From the NCBI RefSeq assembly GCF_015476545.1, contig NZ_JADMKV010000025.1, forward strand, positions 1-39,319: a stretch of 39,319 bases of DNA, in the 5' to 3' direction. Every line of letters begins with the position of its first letter. Position 1 is the stretch's first letter. A program made the translations under genes and the position numbers. This DNA comes from Methylobacter sp. BlB1. Lineage in GTDB: Bacteria > Pseudomonadota > Gammaproteobacteria > Methylococcales > Methylomonadaceae. The notes below the pieces were generated by a model, which did no database searches, was not told where the DNA came from, and saw only the letters and a program-made list of their open reading frames with translations. Shown piece by piece: positions 8,305 to 17,736 of this stretch.

Positions 8305-9276
8305 TTAAACGACCCGGTCGGGCGGTTCCTGGCCTGCAAAAAAGGCCGCCAGATTTGCCAGTACTTTTTCGCCCATGGCTGTGCGCGTAGCAATGGTGGC
8401 ACTGCCTAAGTGAGGCAGTAACGATACGTTGTCCAGCGTCAGAAATCCTTCATCAACGTTGGGCTCGCCTTCGTAAACATCCAAACCGGCGCCGGCGATT
8501 CTTTTTTCCTTCAGGGCTCTGATTAATGCCTTACTGTCGACGACATCACCGCGGGCCGTATTGATCAAATGAGCTGTCGGCTTCATCTGGTTAAGCCGCT
8601 CTTCATTGATTAAATGACGTGTTTCGGCGCCGCCCGGACAGTGCAATGAAACATAGTCGGAGACCTGCATAAGTTCTTCAATGGTATCGCAACGGGTCGC
8701 GTCCAGGTTGTCAACAACTTGCTGATCTGCGGCGCGCGGGCTGAAATAATAGATTTTCATGCCGAAACCGTGATGAGCTTTTCGCGCCATGGCTTGCGCG
8801 ATGCGGCCGAAACCGATCAAGCCCAATGTGGCGCCCGTGACATCCGAGCTCATCATATGCGTCGGGCACCAGCCGGTCCATTGTCTGGAGCGGACCAACC
8901 GGTCGCCTTCGGCGCCGCGCCGGGCCGACATCAATAATAAGGTCATGGCGATGTCGGCCGTGCTTTCGGTCAATACGCCGGGCGTATTGGTGACGACCAG
9001 GCCTTGTTCTTTAGCGGCATTGATGTCGATATGGTTGAAGCCGACGCCGAAATTGCCCAGAATTTTGCAGCGTTTGTTCGGGACATTAATGACATCCGCC
9101 GGGAATGAGTCGCAAACGGTCGGGCAGACGGCATCGTAGTTTTGCAATGCGTCTTTGAAATGAGCGGCAGACAGCGGACGGTCGTATTCATTTAAAGTAA
9201 CGTCATAAAGTTCTTTAAGCTTGGCTTCAACGGACTCGGGCCACTTGCGCGTGACGAAGACTTTAGGTTTGCTCAT
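8305..9276 (-). CDS. hprA: Hydroxypyruvate reductase / glycerate dehydrogenase
   Basis: Reduces hydroxypyruvate (from Sga) to D-glycerate with NAD(P)H in the serine cycle. This is a 323-residue D-isomer-specific 2-hydroxyacid dehydrogenase. It has GNFGVGFNHID and a catalytic-domain boundary at NTPGVLTESTAD, the Rossmann motif LGLIGFGRIAQAMA near 151-164, and the catalytic set Arg in NTARGDVVD, Glu in DVYEGEP and His in LLPHLGSA. A strong GGAGG lies 7 bases before the ATG. It is downstream of sga on the same strand, separated by 133 bases with a hairpin. The reaction is also called glyoxylate reductase; context favours hydroxypyruvate. Confidence 0.94.
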   Translation of the reverse strand: MSKPKVFVTRKWPESVEAKLKELYDVTLNEYDRPLSAAHFKDALQNYDAVCPTVCDSFPADVINVPNKRCKILGNFGVGFNHIDINAAKEQGLVVTNTPGVLTESTADIAMTLLLMSARRGAEGDRLVRSRQWTGWCPTHMMSSDVTGATLGLIGFGRIAQAMARKAHHGFGMKIYYFSPRAADQQVVDNLDATRCDTIEELMQVSDYVSLHCPGGAETRHLINEERLNQMKPTAHLINTARGDVVDSKALIRALKEKRIAGAGLDVYEGEPNVDEGFLTLDNVSLLPHLGSATIATRTAMGEKVLANLAAFFAGQEPPDRVV

Positions 9277-9342
9277 TAATATCCTCCAGGTAACAACGGG
9301 TATTGATTGTTTGGGATTTTGAAAAAGGTAACGCTATAAAGC

Positions 9343-9380
9343 ACAAAGGCATCGCCGTTAACAAAACGGGATGCCTTTGT
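9343..9380 (-). promoter_or_regulatory. Long bulged hairpin between sga and hprA
   Basis: An 11-bp outer stem (ACAAAGGCATC with GATGCCTTTGT) continues, after one unpaired G, into a 5-bp inner stem (CCGTT/AACGG) closed by AACAA plus A. Read on the minus strand, there is no long T run directly after it. It lies about 30 bases after the sga stop and 66 bases before hprA. It resembles an mRNA-stabilising or attenuating structure rather than a full terminator. Confidence 0.55.
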
Positions 9381-9409
9381 TCGGGGTTCTGGCTGATTAC
9401 GCAGTCGCG

Positions 9410-10576
9410 TTATTTTGCTGTCGACCGATAATATTCAATCGCAGCACCAACACCTGAACCCGGCTTGATATCGAAGCCGTTATCCAGCATCGCCATTTCA
9501 ACGCCGGCGATCGCGCCGAGCATGGATACGTCATTCATGTCGCCGAGATGGCCGATGCGGAAGACTTTACCGGCCACTTCTGACAGGCCAGCGCCCAACG
9601 AGATATTGTACTTGCTGAATGCAGTGCTGATGACAGCGCGGGCGTCTTTGTCTTCAGGCACGACAACTGCAGAGACCGTGTCAGATTCAAAGCCGGGTTG
9701 TGCGCATAGCTTCAAGCCCCATGCGGCAATTGCTTTACGGGTGCCTTCGGCCAAGCGATGGTGGCGCGCATAAACGTTTTCCATGCCTTCTTCCAGCAAC
9801 AGGTCCAGTGATTTACGCAGACCGTAGAGGATGGGCAGTGCAGGCGTGTACGGTGTATAACCGTCTTTGTTGGCATTCATCTGGTCTCTTAAGTCCAGGA
9901 AGCAACGTGGATAGGTGGAAGCTTCAGTGGCTTGCAGGGCTTTCTGGCTGAAAGCTAAAAACGCACCGCCGGCTGGTAGCATAAAGCCTTTTTGTGAACC
10001 GCTGATAGCACCGTCAACACCCCATTCATCCATGCGGAAATCCAGGCTGGCGATTGAGCTTACGCCGTCAACGAACAGCAGGGCAGGATGATTGGCTGCA
10101 TTCATGGCTTTGCGGACGCCGCCGATATCACTGGTAACGCCGGTTGCTGTTTCGTTGTGGGTTGCCAAAACAGCTTTGATTTCGTGCTTGGTATCTTCTT
10201 TTAAGCGGGCTTCCAATCTGTCCAAAGGAATGCCTTTGCCCCAAACTTCTTGATGAATTTCAACATCAAAGCCCAGTCTTTTTGCCATTTCAGCCCACAG
10301 GTGGCTGAATTGGCCGAAGCGGTAGATCAATACTTTATCGCCTGGGTTTAATGTGTTGGTCAAGGCAATTTCCCAGCCCGCAGTGCCGGTTGCGGGAAAA
10401 ATAAACGCCTGCCCGGTTTCTGTTTTAAATACTTTTTTCAGGTCCTGCAAAAGAGGCGTCAGCAATTTAGGGAAGATAGGTGAGCGATGATCTTCCATGT
10501 TGACATGCATAGCGTTCAGAACTTCACTTGGCACATTGGTAGGGCCAGGAATATATAGGTGGTTACGACCAGCCAT
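9410..10576 (-). CDS. sga: Serine--glyoxylate aminotransferase
   Basis: Transfers the amino group of serine to glyoxylate, giving hydroxypyruvate and glycine, and thereby closes the C2 acceptor loop of the serine cycle. This is a 388-residue class V PLP enzyme. It has the N-terminal IPGPTNVPSEVL near 9-20, PATGTAGWE near 61-69, THNETATGVTSD near 139-150, LFVDGVSSIAS with Asp170, and SGSQKGFMLP with the Schiff-base Lys196. AGAGG precedes the ATG. It is the first gene of the sga-hprA unit and diverges from mcl-mtkAB. The sequence fits the methylotroph Sga family much better than the paralogue at 302-1522. Confidence 0.95.
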   Translation of the reverse strand: MAGRNHLYIPGPTNVPSEVLNAMHVNMEDHRSPIFPKLLTPLLQDLKKVFKTETGQAFIFPATGTAGWEIALTNTLNPGDKVLIYRFGQFSHLWAEMAKRLGFDVEIHQEVWGKGIPLDRLEARLKEDTKHEIKAVLATHNETATGVTSDIGGVRKAMNAANHPALLFVDGVSSIASLDFRMDEWGVDGAISGSQKGFMLPAGGAFLAFSQKALQATEASTYPRCFLDLRDQMNANKDGYTPYTPALPILYGLRKSLDLLLEEGMENVYARHHRLAEGTRKAIAAWGLKLCAQPGFESDTVSAVVVPEDKDARAVISTAFSKYNISLGAGLSEVAGKVFRIGHLGDMNDVSMLGAIAGVEMAMLDNGFDIKPGSGVGAAIEYYRSTAK

Positions 10577-10716
10577 TGTATCGCCTCTTTAAAAATAATT
10601 AGTTAAATATCAAATTAATATAGAGATGAGCTTTAAATAAAGCTCAAAAAAACATCCAATAATGACATAGCCGCTATAAATCGGCAAGAACTGATTGGTT
10701 ACATGCGCTTTAAAAA

Positions 10717-10744
10717 TTGACTTTGACGACTCTGAAAGTAAAAT
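10717..10744 (+). promoter_or_regulatory. Putative sigma70 promoter for mcl-mtkA-mtkB
   Basis: TTGACT at 10717-10722 and TAAAAT at 10739-10744 are separated by 16 bases, each matching 5 of 6 consensus positions. They lie about 94 bases before the mcl start. No competing promoter of similar quality is visible in this divergent region. Confidence 0.6.
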
Positions 10745-10761
10745 GGAAGGTTAATTTATGC

Positions 10762-10775
10762 CCGGCTTAAGCCGG
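10762..10775. promoter_or_regulatory. 14-bp perfect palindrome in the mcl leader, possible operator
   Basis: CCGGCTTAAGCCGG is a gapless palindrome starting 18 bases after the predicted -10 box, so roughly +10 to +25 of the mcl transcript. It could be a repressor site or form a weak hairpin. The regulator is unknown; no regulator gene is in the window. Confidence 0.4.
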
Positions 10776-10837
10776 CAAAGGCCGTTCAAGCACTGAAATC
10801 AGAGTTCTAAGTTTAATAATACAGTTGGAAGGTATCA

Positions 10838-11797
10838 ATGAGTCACACATTATATGAAGCGTCCGTTCAACGGGTTCAACGCTGTGAGCTAGCTGTTCCG
10901 GGTTCTAACCCCGGAATGTTCGAAAAAGCGTTGAAGAGCGGCGTGGATTTCATCTTTCTTGATCTTGAAGATGCGGTTGCTCCCGATGATAAGCTGCAGG
11001 CACGCAAGAATGTCATCGAAGCAATCAATGATCTGGATTGGAAAGGTCATGGAATTACTCTTTCAGTTCGTATCAACGGCCTTGATACCCAGTATATGGT
11101 GCGCGATGTGGTTGATCTGGTCGAGCAGGCCGGCAGCAAGATTGACACCATCCTGATTCCGAAAGTCGGCGTTTATGGCGACGTCTATATGGTTGAGGCG
11201 ATGCTCAATCAATTGGAAATGCAACAGGGCCTGAAAAATAAAATCGGCATTGAGGCGCTGATTGAAACGGCGCTGGGCATGGCCAATGTCGAAGACATCG
11301 CTCGCAATGGCGCTTCCGGCCGTCTGGAAGCCTTGCATTTCGGTGTGGCCGATTATGCAGCCAGCAATCGCGCCAGAACCACCAATATCGGCGGCTTGAA
11401 TCCTGATTATCCCGGCGACCAATGGCATGCTGCAATCAGCCGCATGACTGTCGCATGCCGCGCATTCGGCTTGCGTCCTATTGACGGTCCATTTGGCGAC
11501 ATTAAAGATCCCGAAGGCTATAAAATGGCCGCGAGACGTGCGGCAGCGCTCGGCTGCGAGGGCAAATGGGCGATCCATCCGTCTCAGATCGAACTGGCCA
11601 ATGAAGTGTTCACGCCGCCTGCGGCAGAAGTCGAAAAAGCACAACGCATACTGGCTGCTTTAAAGGAAGCGGCGGCGCAGGGCAAAGGCGCAGCGGCGCT
11701 GGACGGCCGCCTGATCGATGCGGCGTCGGAAAGAATGGCGAATAATGTGGTAAGAGCCGCCGAAGCCATTGCTGCAAAAGCCGGGATTAATAAATAA
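10838..11797 (+). CDS. mcl: Malyl-CoA lyase
   Basis: Cleaves malyl-CoA to acetyl-CoA and glyoxylate, the regenerating step of the serine cycle. A 319-residue HpcH/HpaI-CitE family protein, with [20 protein letters not shown] at the start of the barrel and the metal-binding acidic DLEDAV near 42-47. Further on it has [23 protein letters not shown] and [11 protein letters not shown]. The C-terminal part contains [17 protein letters not shown] lies before the ATG. It is the first gene of the plus-strand unit with mtkA 74 bases downstream. The immediate mtkAB neighbours make malyl-CoA lyase much more likely than citrate lyase beta chain. Confidence 0.96.
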   Translation: MSHTLYEASVQRVQRCELAVPGSNPGMFEKALKSGVDFIFLDLEDAVAPDDKLQARKNVIEAINDLDWKGHGITLSVRINGLDTQYMVRDVVDLVEQAGSKIDTILIPKVGVYGDVYMVEAMLNQLEMQQGLKNKIGIEALIETALGMANVEDIARNGASGRLEALHFGVADYAASNRARTTNIGGLNPDYPGDQWHAAISRMTVACRAFGLRPIDGPFGDIKDPEGYKMAARRAAALGCEGKWAIHPSQIELANEVFTPPAAEVEKAQRILAALKEAAAQGKGAAALDGRLIDAASERMANNVVRAAEAIAAKAGINK

Positions 11798-11871
11798 CAA
11801 AAAGAGATAAGGCCGCTTTGGCAGGCGGCCTATTGCTGATAATTTTTCAATATTATTTAGAGAGAGATGCT

Positions 11872-13053
11872 GTGGATATTCATGAGTATCAAGCGAAAGA
11901 AATTTTAAGCGGTTATGGGGTTAAAATCGCTGAAGGTGGGATGGCTTACAGTCCGGAAGAAGCAGTGCAGCGCTCCAGGGAAATCGGCGGCAATGTCTGG
12001 GCTGTAAAGGCACAGATTCATTCGGGAGCTCGTGGTAAAGCCGGCGGCATTAAAATCTGTAAAACAGACAGAGAAGTAGAGGCGGCCGCAGAGGAATTGC
12101 TGGGCAAAAAATTGGTCACGCATCAAACAGGACCTGCGGGAAAAGTCTGTTCAAGACTGTATATCGAAGCTGGAACCGATATCGCGAAAGAGCTGTACTT
12201 CTGCTTCTTGGTTGACCGCAGCTCCGAGCGCATCGTTATGGTGGGTTCAGCGCAGGGCGGTATGGAAATTGAAGAGCTGGCCGAAACCAATCCTGAAGCC
12301 ATTACCAAAATTTATATCGAGCCTGCGGTAGGCCTGCAGGATTATCAGGCGCGTGAAATGGCGTTCGCCCTGGGCATGGACGCAGCCATGCTGAGCCATG
12401 GCGTCAAAACGATTAAAGGCTGCTACCGTGCACTGCGCGATCTGGACGCCAACATGGTGGAAATCAATCCACTGGTCATTACCGGCAGCGGTGAGCTGGT
12501 CGCTCTGGATGCGAAAATGGGCTTTGACGACAATGCGCTTTTCCGTCAGCCCAAAGTCGCCGAGCTGCGCGATAAAACGCAGGAAGATGCGCGCGAGATG
12601 GCTGCGGCAGACCGTGGTTTGAGCTATGTCGGCCTGGACGGCGACATCGGCTGCATGATTAACGGCGCCGGTCTGGCCATGGCGACGATGGACATGATCA
12701 AACTGGCCGGCGGTGAACCAGCCAACTTCCTTGACGTGGGCGGCGGCGCTTCAGCTGAGCGTACTGAAAAAGCTTTCCGTCTGGTATTGGCCGATGAGAA
12801 CGTCAAAGCGATGCTGGTCAACATCTTTGCCGGCATCAACCGCTGCGACTGGATCGCCGAAGGCGTGGTCGAAGCGGTCAAGAAAATCGACATGAAAATT
12901 CCGTTGATCGTGCGTTTGTCCGGCACGAACGTGGAAGAAGGGCGTAGAATTATTGCTGAAAGTGGTTTGCCTATCATTACGGCAGAAACATTGGCAGAAG
13001 CTGCTGAAAAAGCCGTTCAAGCACGTAATGAAGCTGTCGCAAAAGCTGGCTAA
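11872..13053 (+). CDS. mtkA: Malate--CoA ligase (malate thiokinase) beta subunit
   Basis: With MtkB it activates malate to malyl-CoA using ATP and CoA. The product is 393 residues, close to known MtkA. It begins with the ATP-grasp signature [16 protein letters not shown] and has [17 protein letters not shown] near 43-59, typical of succinyl-CoA synthetase beta-type subunits; the C-terminal half has DVGGGAS and [16 protein letters not shown]. The start is a GTG at 11872, chosen because GAGAGAGA precedes it and the family begins exactly there; an upstream TTG at 11818 is less likely. The position between mcl and mtkB distinguishes it from sucC. Confidence 0.95.
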   Translation: MDIHEYQAKEILSGYGVKIAEGGMAYSPEEAVQRSREIGGNVWAVKAQIHSGARGKAGGIKICKTDREVEAAAEELLGKKLVTHQTGPAGKVCSRLYIEAGTDIAKELYFCFLVDRSSERIVMVGSAQGGMEIEELAETNPEAITKIYIEPAVGLQDYQAREMAFALGMDAAMLSHGVKTIKGCYRALRDLDANMVEINPLVITGSGELVALDAKMGFDDNALFRQPKVAELRDKTQEDAREMAAADRGLSYVGLDGDIGCMINGAGLAMATMDMIKLAGGEPANFLDVGGGASAERTEKAFRLVLADENVKAMLVNIFAGINRCDWIAEGVVEAVKKIDMKIPLIVRLSGTNVEEGRRIIAESGLPIITAETLAEAAEKAVQARNEAVAKAG

Positions 13054-13066
13054 GGGGAAACTATAA

Positions 13067-13954
13067 ATGGCTATTTTAATTGACGAAAACACTCGCATCA
13101 TTGTTCAGGGCTTCACCGGTAAAATCGGTACTTTTCATGCTCAGGACATGATTAACTATGGTTCCAATGTGGTCGGCGGCATTACGCCGGGCAAAGGCGG
13201 ACAGACGCACCTGGGGCTGCCTGTCTTCAATACGGTTAAAGAATCCGTGCGAAAAGCCGGCGCCGAAGCCAGCATCATTTTTGTTCCTCCCGCTTACGCG
13301 GCCGATTCGATCATGGAAGCGGCCGACGCGGGCATCAAATACTGCGTAGCGATCACCGACGGTATTCCTACCCAGGATATGATGAAAGTGAAAAATTTTC
13401 TGCGCCGTTTCCCCGAAGAAGAAAGAATGGTGTTGACCGGCCCTAACTGCGCCGGCACGATCAGCCCGGGGCGCGCCATGCTCGGTATTATGCCGGGGCA
13501 CATCTATATGAAGGGCAATGTCGGTATCGTCGGACGTTCAGGCACTTTGGGCTATGAAGCTGCCGACCAAATGAAACGTTTGGGCATCGGTGTTTCCACC
13601 TCGGTCGGTATCGGCGGCGATCCTATCAATGGCAGTTCGCACCGCGATATTCTGGAAAAATTCGAAGAAGATCCGGAAACCAAAGTCGTGGTCATGATCG
13701 GCGAGATCGGCGGCCCGCAAGAAGTGGAAGCCGGCATCTTTGCCAAAGAAAACATGAGCAAGCCGGTTGTGGCTTACATCGCCGGTTTGACTGCGCCCGA
13801 AGGCCGCCGCATGGGGCATGCCGGCGCGATTATTTCATCGGCGGGCGAAAGCGCGGCCGAGAAAGTCGCCATACTGAAAGATCTGGGTGTGACGATTTGT
13901 CCGACTCCGTCTTCGATGGGCGAAACGGTCGCAGCTGTATTGGCTAAACTGTAA
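13067..13954 (+). CDS. mtkB: Malate--CoA ligase (malate thiokinase) alpha subunit
   Basis: The CoA-binding and phospho-histidine subunit of malate thiokinase, partner of MtkA. The product is 295 residues, with SucD-like blocks: [15 protein letters not shown] near 11-25, [15 protein letters not shown] near 40-54, [12 protein letters not shown] near 124-135, and [10 protein letters not shown] with the His expected to be phosphorylated near 251. AGGGGAA lies before the ATG and only 13 bases separate it from mtkA. A strong terminator follows, so mcl-mtkA-mtkB is a closed transcription unit. Sequence alone resembles succinyl-CoA ligase; context decides. Confidence 0.95.
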   Translation: MAILIDENTRIIVQGFTGKIGTFHAQDMINYGSNVVGGITPGKGGQTHLGLPVFNTVKESVRKAGAEASIIFVPPAYAADSIMEAADAGIKYCVAITDGIPTQDMMKVKNFLRRFPEEERMVLTGPNCAGTISPGRAMLGIMPGHIYMKGNVGIVGRSGTLGYEAADQMKRLGIGVSTSVGIGGDPINGSSHRDILEKFEEDPETKVVVMIGEIGGPQEVEAGIFAKENMSKPVVAYIAGLTAPEGRRMGHAGAIISSAGESAAEKVAILKDLGVTICPTPSSMGETVAAVLAKL

Positions 13955-13980
13955 GCTTAGACATTTTTTACAGAAAATAG

Positions 13981-14017
13981 AAAGCCGCAGCCTGTTAACG
14001 CAGGCTGCGGCTTTTTT
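13981..14017 (+). terminator. Intrinsic terminator after mtkB
   Basis: A 14-bp perfect stem (AAAGCCGCAGCCTG at 13981-13994 and its complement at 14001-14014) with loop TTAACG is followed by further T. It ends the mcl-mtkAB unit and the serine-cycle island. Confidence 0.94.
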
Positions 14018-14111
14018 CATTTTAAGAGCTGAAATTTATTAATTTGAACTTTGCTTGACTGATGCGTTGAATATTTATACAAGGAATCTCTCAGCATCGA
14101 GAGGGGTGTTC

Positions 14112-14636
14112 ATGAAAAAGCTATTTTTTGCATTATGGCCGGACGATGAGACCAGGCAAAAACTCGTGCAGTTACAGCGAACCATTAATGCCAAAGGAAT
14201 AAGATGGGTTCCTGGGCAAAATCTGCATGCCACATTGGTATTTTTGGGCAATGTCGATGAAGTCACTGAAACATCGATCAAACAGAGCGTTGCAGGCATT
14301 TCCATCGATCCGTTTACGTTGACGTTCGACCAGTTGAGTTACTGGCGCAGGCCCAGGATTTTATGTCTGACCTGCCGGCAATTCGGGCCGGAGGTGGTGG
14401 CATTAGCGGAAGCGCTGGATAAGGCGGCGGCCGATGGCGGCGTGCAAACCGACACGAGGCCGTACACGCCGCATATTACCCTGGCCAGACAAGCCCGAGC
14501 TATTGAACAGGATTTTTCCCCCATCATCTGGCGCGCGGAATCATTCTGCCTGATGGAATCGTGCAGCGGGTCCGGCGGCGTCTATTATAAAGTGCTACAG
14601 CAATGGCCTCTGTCCGAACGCAACCTAAAACAATAG
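14112..14636 (+). CDS. thpR: RNA 2',3'-cyclic phosphodiesterase (2H family)
   Basis: A 174-residue 2H phosphoesterase of the ThpR (formerly 2'-5' RNA ligase LigT) family. The two catalytic HxTx motifs are visible as HATL (near 38-41) and HITL (near 120-123), in the usual spacing. The start at 14112 (MKKLFFALWPDDETRQ) was preferred to an upstream in-frame start because GAGAGGGG precedes it and the family starts with this block. It lies alone after the mtkB terminator and ends 14 bases from the convergent trkH stop with no terminator visible. The physiological RNA substrate in bacteria is unclear. Confidence 0.9.
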   Translation: MKKLFFALWPDDETRQKLVQLQRTINAKGIRWVPGQNLHATLVFLGNVDEVTETSIKQSVAGISIDPFTLTFDQLSYWRRPRILCLTCRQFGPEVVALAEALDKAAADGGVQTDTRPYTPHITLARQARAIEQDFSPIIWRAESFCLMESCSGSGGVYYKVLQQWPLSERNLKQ

Positions 14637-14650
14637 CGATAGCCGCCTTC

Positions 14651-16108
14651 TTATTTTTTCCAGAATTCAGGCACGAACAGGATAATCATCGAGAAGATCT
14701 GCACGCGGCCCAGCAGCATGGCAATGATGCAAACGCTGGTCTGGAAATCGGTTAAGCTGGAGTAATTGGTCGCAGGGCCGACTTGATTAAGGCCGGGGCC
14801 GGCGTTGTTGAAACAGGCGATAATTGCGCTGAAGGCAGTGGTAAAATCCAGACCGCTCAATAGCAGCAAGAACACCAGGATAACGATACAGATGAAATAC
14901 AGAAAAATGAATCCTGTTACCGAGGTGATAATCTGCGTATTAACGATATTGTCGCCTATTTTGAGAGGTTTTATGGAGGAAGGGTGAATAAACTTGTAGA
15001 GTTCCAGGCGGGATTGCTTTAATAGAATGATCGTTCTAATCATACGAATGCCGCCGCCAGTGGAACCGGAAGAGGCGGAAATGCAGCTCAGGAACAGCAT
15101 CCACATCGGTACGAAAATAGGCCACTGGTTGAAGTCCTGGCTGGCGAAGCCGCAATCGGTGGCGATAGTGACCAGATTAAATGTGGCATGGCGTAACGCT
15201 GTAAAATAATCAGGATACGTGCCCTTCTGCCATAGGACCGCAGCTGTTGCAGCGCAACTTCCCAGTACCAGGAGTAAAAAGCCTCTCGCTTCCATGTCCA
15301 CGGCATAAGGCTTCAGGCTGCGTTTTCGAATGGCGATGAAATGCGTCGCGAAATTAATGGCCGCCAGTAATTGAAATACGGTCAGAACCATTTCGATAGA
15401 CAGTGAGTTGAAAAAACCGACATTGTTGTCATGTGTAGAAAATCCCCCCAGGCTCATGGCGGCAAAGGCATGGCAAACGGCATCAAACCAGCTCATGCCT
15501 GCCAACTTCAAGGCGACAATGCAGGCCAACGTATAGCCTGCGTAGACCATCCACAAGGCCTTGGCTGTTTGTGCTATGCGCGGCGGCAAATCGGATTCCT
15601 TAACAGCTCCGGGCGTTTCGGCTTTAAACAATTGCATACCGCCGATGCCCAGCATCGGTAAAATGGCCACCGCAAAAATAATGATGCCCATGCCGGCGAT
15701 CCAGTTTAATTCATGTCGCCAGAGGTTGATCGACATCGGTAAGTGATCCACACCGCTGAGTATGGTTGCACCTGTGGTCGTCACGCCGGATACGGTCTCG
15801 AAATACGCATCGAGAAAGCTGATTTCCGGCATATAGATTATAAGCGGCAGAGTGCAAAACGCCGGAATCAGCGACCACGTCATAGACACCAAAAGAAAAC
15901 TCGTTTGTCGCGATACTTTTTTAGGTGTGCGCAAAGTTGGAAAAAACATTAAAGCGCCCAGCAGCAACGTAATCCCCGTGCCTTCAAAAAAAGCGATTGT
16001 GGCGCCGTCATGGCTAATCAAAGATGTCATCAGGCAGGTAGCCATCAAGGCGCTAAAACCTATCGTGACCAAGCCAAAAATATGGATGATAGTAAAAATG
16101 ACATTCAT
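14651..16108 (-). CDS. trkH: Trk potassium uptake system, membrane subunit
   Basis: The potassium channel-like subunit of the Trk uptake system in the inner membrane. The 485-residue length and four pore-loop motifs fit: SGVTTTGAT near 106-114, MSLGGFSTHD, ATDCGFAS and FNNAGPGLNQ, each with the selectivity-filter glycine. About ten hydrophobic membrane segments are evident, with the first at MNVIFTIIHIFGLVTIGFSA. It lies 138 bases downstream of trkA on the same strand, so the NAD-binding gate and the channel are together, though the gap leaves room for its own promoter. Confidence 0.95.
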   Translation of the reverse strand: MNVIFTIIHIFGLVTIGFSALMATCLMTSLISHDGATIAFFEGTGITLLLGALMFFPTLRTPKKVSRQTSFLLVSMTWSLIPAFCTLPLIIYMPEISFLDAYFETVSGVTTTGATILSGVDHLPMSINLWRHELNWIAGMGIIIFAVAILPMLGIGGMQLFKAETPGAVKESDLPPRIAQTAKALWMVYAGYTLACIVALKLAGMSWFDAVCHAFAAMSLGGFSTHDNNVGFFNSLSIEMVLTVFQLLAAINFATHFIAIRKRSLKPYAVDMEARGFLLLVLGSCAATAAVLWQKGTYPDYFTALRHATFNLVTIATDCGFASQDFNQWPIFVPMWMLFLSCISASSGSTGGGIRMIRTIILLKQSRLELYKFIHPSSIKPLKIGDNIVNTQIITSVTGFIFLYFICIVILVFLLLLSGLDFTTAFSAIIACFNNAGPGLNQVGPATNYSSLTDFQTSVCIIAMLLGRVQIFSMIILFVPEFWKK

Positions 16109-16246
16109 GAAAATGCTTGAATTGTGAAATGATTTAAAAGCACAACTGCGATAAATGACGTATATATTCGAAATACGACAATTTAGTCATGTAGCGAAGA
16201 AACACGGGCTTAGGCCAAACGGCTTTACAGGGCATCGTCGACAGGA

Positions 16247-17614
16247 TTATTTACTGAGAGGCTGAAATTTCTGCTCAATGTAAGTGACCAGTTTCTTATC
16301 CAGTGCAAACATGACAACATGGTCGCCTTCCTCGAAGACCGTGTCGTGGTGGATGGAAATAACCTGCCGGTCGCGGATCAACGCACCCAATACGATGCCT
16401 TCCGGCCACTGAATGGCGTCTACTTGCAGCCCTACTACCGAGTTCTCGCCATTGCCTTTGTGCGCGACGGCCTCGATTGCTTCGGCGGTGCCGCCGCATA
16501 AGGAACTGACGCGCGCCACATCGCCGCGTCTGACGTATTTCAGGATGCTGCCCAACGTTTCAACGTTGGGCTGGACGGCCACGTCGATGCCGGTGCCGGG
16601 CAGTAACTTTGTGTAAGATCGGTTATTGAGCAGGCATATTGCCTTGCGAACGCCCAACTGTTTCGCCAGCGAAGCCGAGATAATGTTTTCGCCGTCATGG
16701 TCGGTAACCGCGCAGAACAGATCGGTTTTATCGATGGACTCATCGAGCAGCAGGGATTCATCGGTGCAATCGCCCTGCAGTACCACGGTATGATTAAGGT
16801 CATTGGCGATTTTTTGGGCGCGTTCCGGATTCCGCTCGATGATTTTGACCTGATGGTTTTTTTCCAGGGCCAGCGCCAGACGCTTGCCGATATGTCCGCC
16901 GCCGGCAATGATGACACGCTTTAACGGCGCTTCCAGTTTTCGCAGGTCTTTCAATACTCGCTGCACTTCCTTGCGCGGGGCTACGATGAACACCTCGTCG
17001 CCGGTGGCGATAAAGGCCTCACCATTCGCGACCAGAGGTCGTCCTTGCCTGAAAATAGCCGCTATGCGAATTTTGCCGCCTGACAGGCGATCTTTCAGTT
17101 CCTTGATTTTTTTGCCGGTTAAAAAGCCGTCCGGGCCCACTTTCAACGAAAACAGCCGCACCAGTCCGTCGGCGAAATCGGTAATCTGCAAGACGCCCGG
17201 CAGTTCAATCAGATTGCGTATCGATTCCATGACGATCTGTTCCGGGCTGATCACGATATCGACAGGGATGCCGCCGGGAGCGAACAGCTTGGGGTTTTGC
17301 AGATAATCGATGGCGCGGATACGGGCGATCGTCTTCGGGCGGCTGTAGAGCTTGTTGATGATCGTGCAGGCCAGCATGTTGGTTTCATCGCGGTCGGTTA
17401 CGGCAATGACCATATCGGTATTATATACGCCAGCTTGTTCCAGAACGCTGGGGTGGGCGGCATTGCCGGCGACCGTGGCGATATCGAAGCGTTCCTTCAA
17501 GGCATCCAGCAGATGGGTTTTATAATCGATGACAACAATATCGTTTTCTTCGCTCGCCAGTGCCTCGGCGACCGAAGCGCCGGTCATGCCGGCGCCAAGA
17601 ATCAGTATTCTCAT
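16247..17614 (-). CDS. trkA: Trk potassium uptake system, NAD-binding regulatory subunit
   Basis: The cytoplasmic gating ring subunit for TrkH. It has two tandem RCK units: a first Rossmann fold at MRILILGAGMTGASVAEAL, a second at RVIIAGGGHIGKRLALALE near residue 230, and a C-terminal domain after each. The length of 455 residues is as expected. The start at 17614 places the Rossmann fold at the very N-terminus, as in known TrkA; a longer frame of 16 codons is not supported. No good ribosome site is seen before this ATG. It probably forms an operon with trkH. Confidence 0.95.
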   Translation of the reverse strand: MRILILGAGMTGASVAEALASEENDIVVIDYKTHLLDALKERFDIATVAGNAAHPSVLEQAGVYNTDMVIAVTDRDETNMLACTIINKLYSRPKTIARIRAIDYLQNPKLFAPGGIPVDIVISPEQIVMESIRNLIELPGVLQITDFADGLVRLFSLKVGPDGFLTGKKIKELKDRLSGGKIRIAAIFRQGRPLVANGEAFIATGDEVFIVAPRKEVQRVLKDLRKLEAPLKRVIIAGGGHIGKRLALALEKNHQVKIIERNPERAQKIANDLNHTVVLQGDCTDESLLLDESIDKTDLFCAVTDHDGENIISASLAKQLGVRKAICLLNNRSYTKLLPGTGIDVAVQPNVETLGSILKYVRRGDVARVSSLCGGTAEAIEAVAHKGNGENSVVGLQVDAIQWPEGIVLGALIRDRQVISIHHDTVFEEGDHVVMFALDKKLVTYIEQKFQPLSK

Positions 17615-17736
17615 AACAGTATCAGCAACCCAATGAGGTTTTGGGTCTTGTGGACCCGACACACGATAAAATCGCGCAACTTTATAGGTGTTTTCGGTTT
17701 ATCGCAACAAAAATAAAATGACTCGGAGCAGAATGG

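Noticed and set aside
302-13954. Horizontal transfer of the serine-cycle island
   Set aside because: No integrase, transposase, tRNA-linked repeats or flanking direct repeats are seen, and base composition looks like the neighbours by eye.
11872-13954. Reading mtkA-mtkB as succinyl-CoA synthetase sucC-sucD
   Set aside because: The families are similar, but the operon with malyl-CoA lyase and the surrounding serine-cycle genes make malate thiokinase far more likely.
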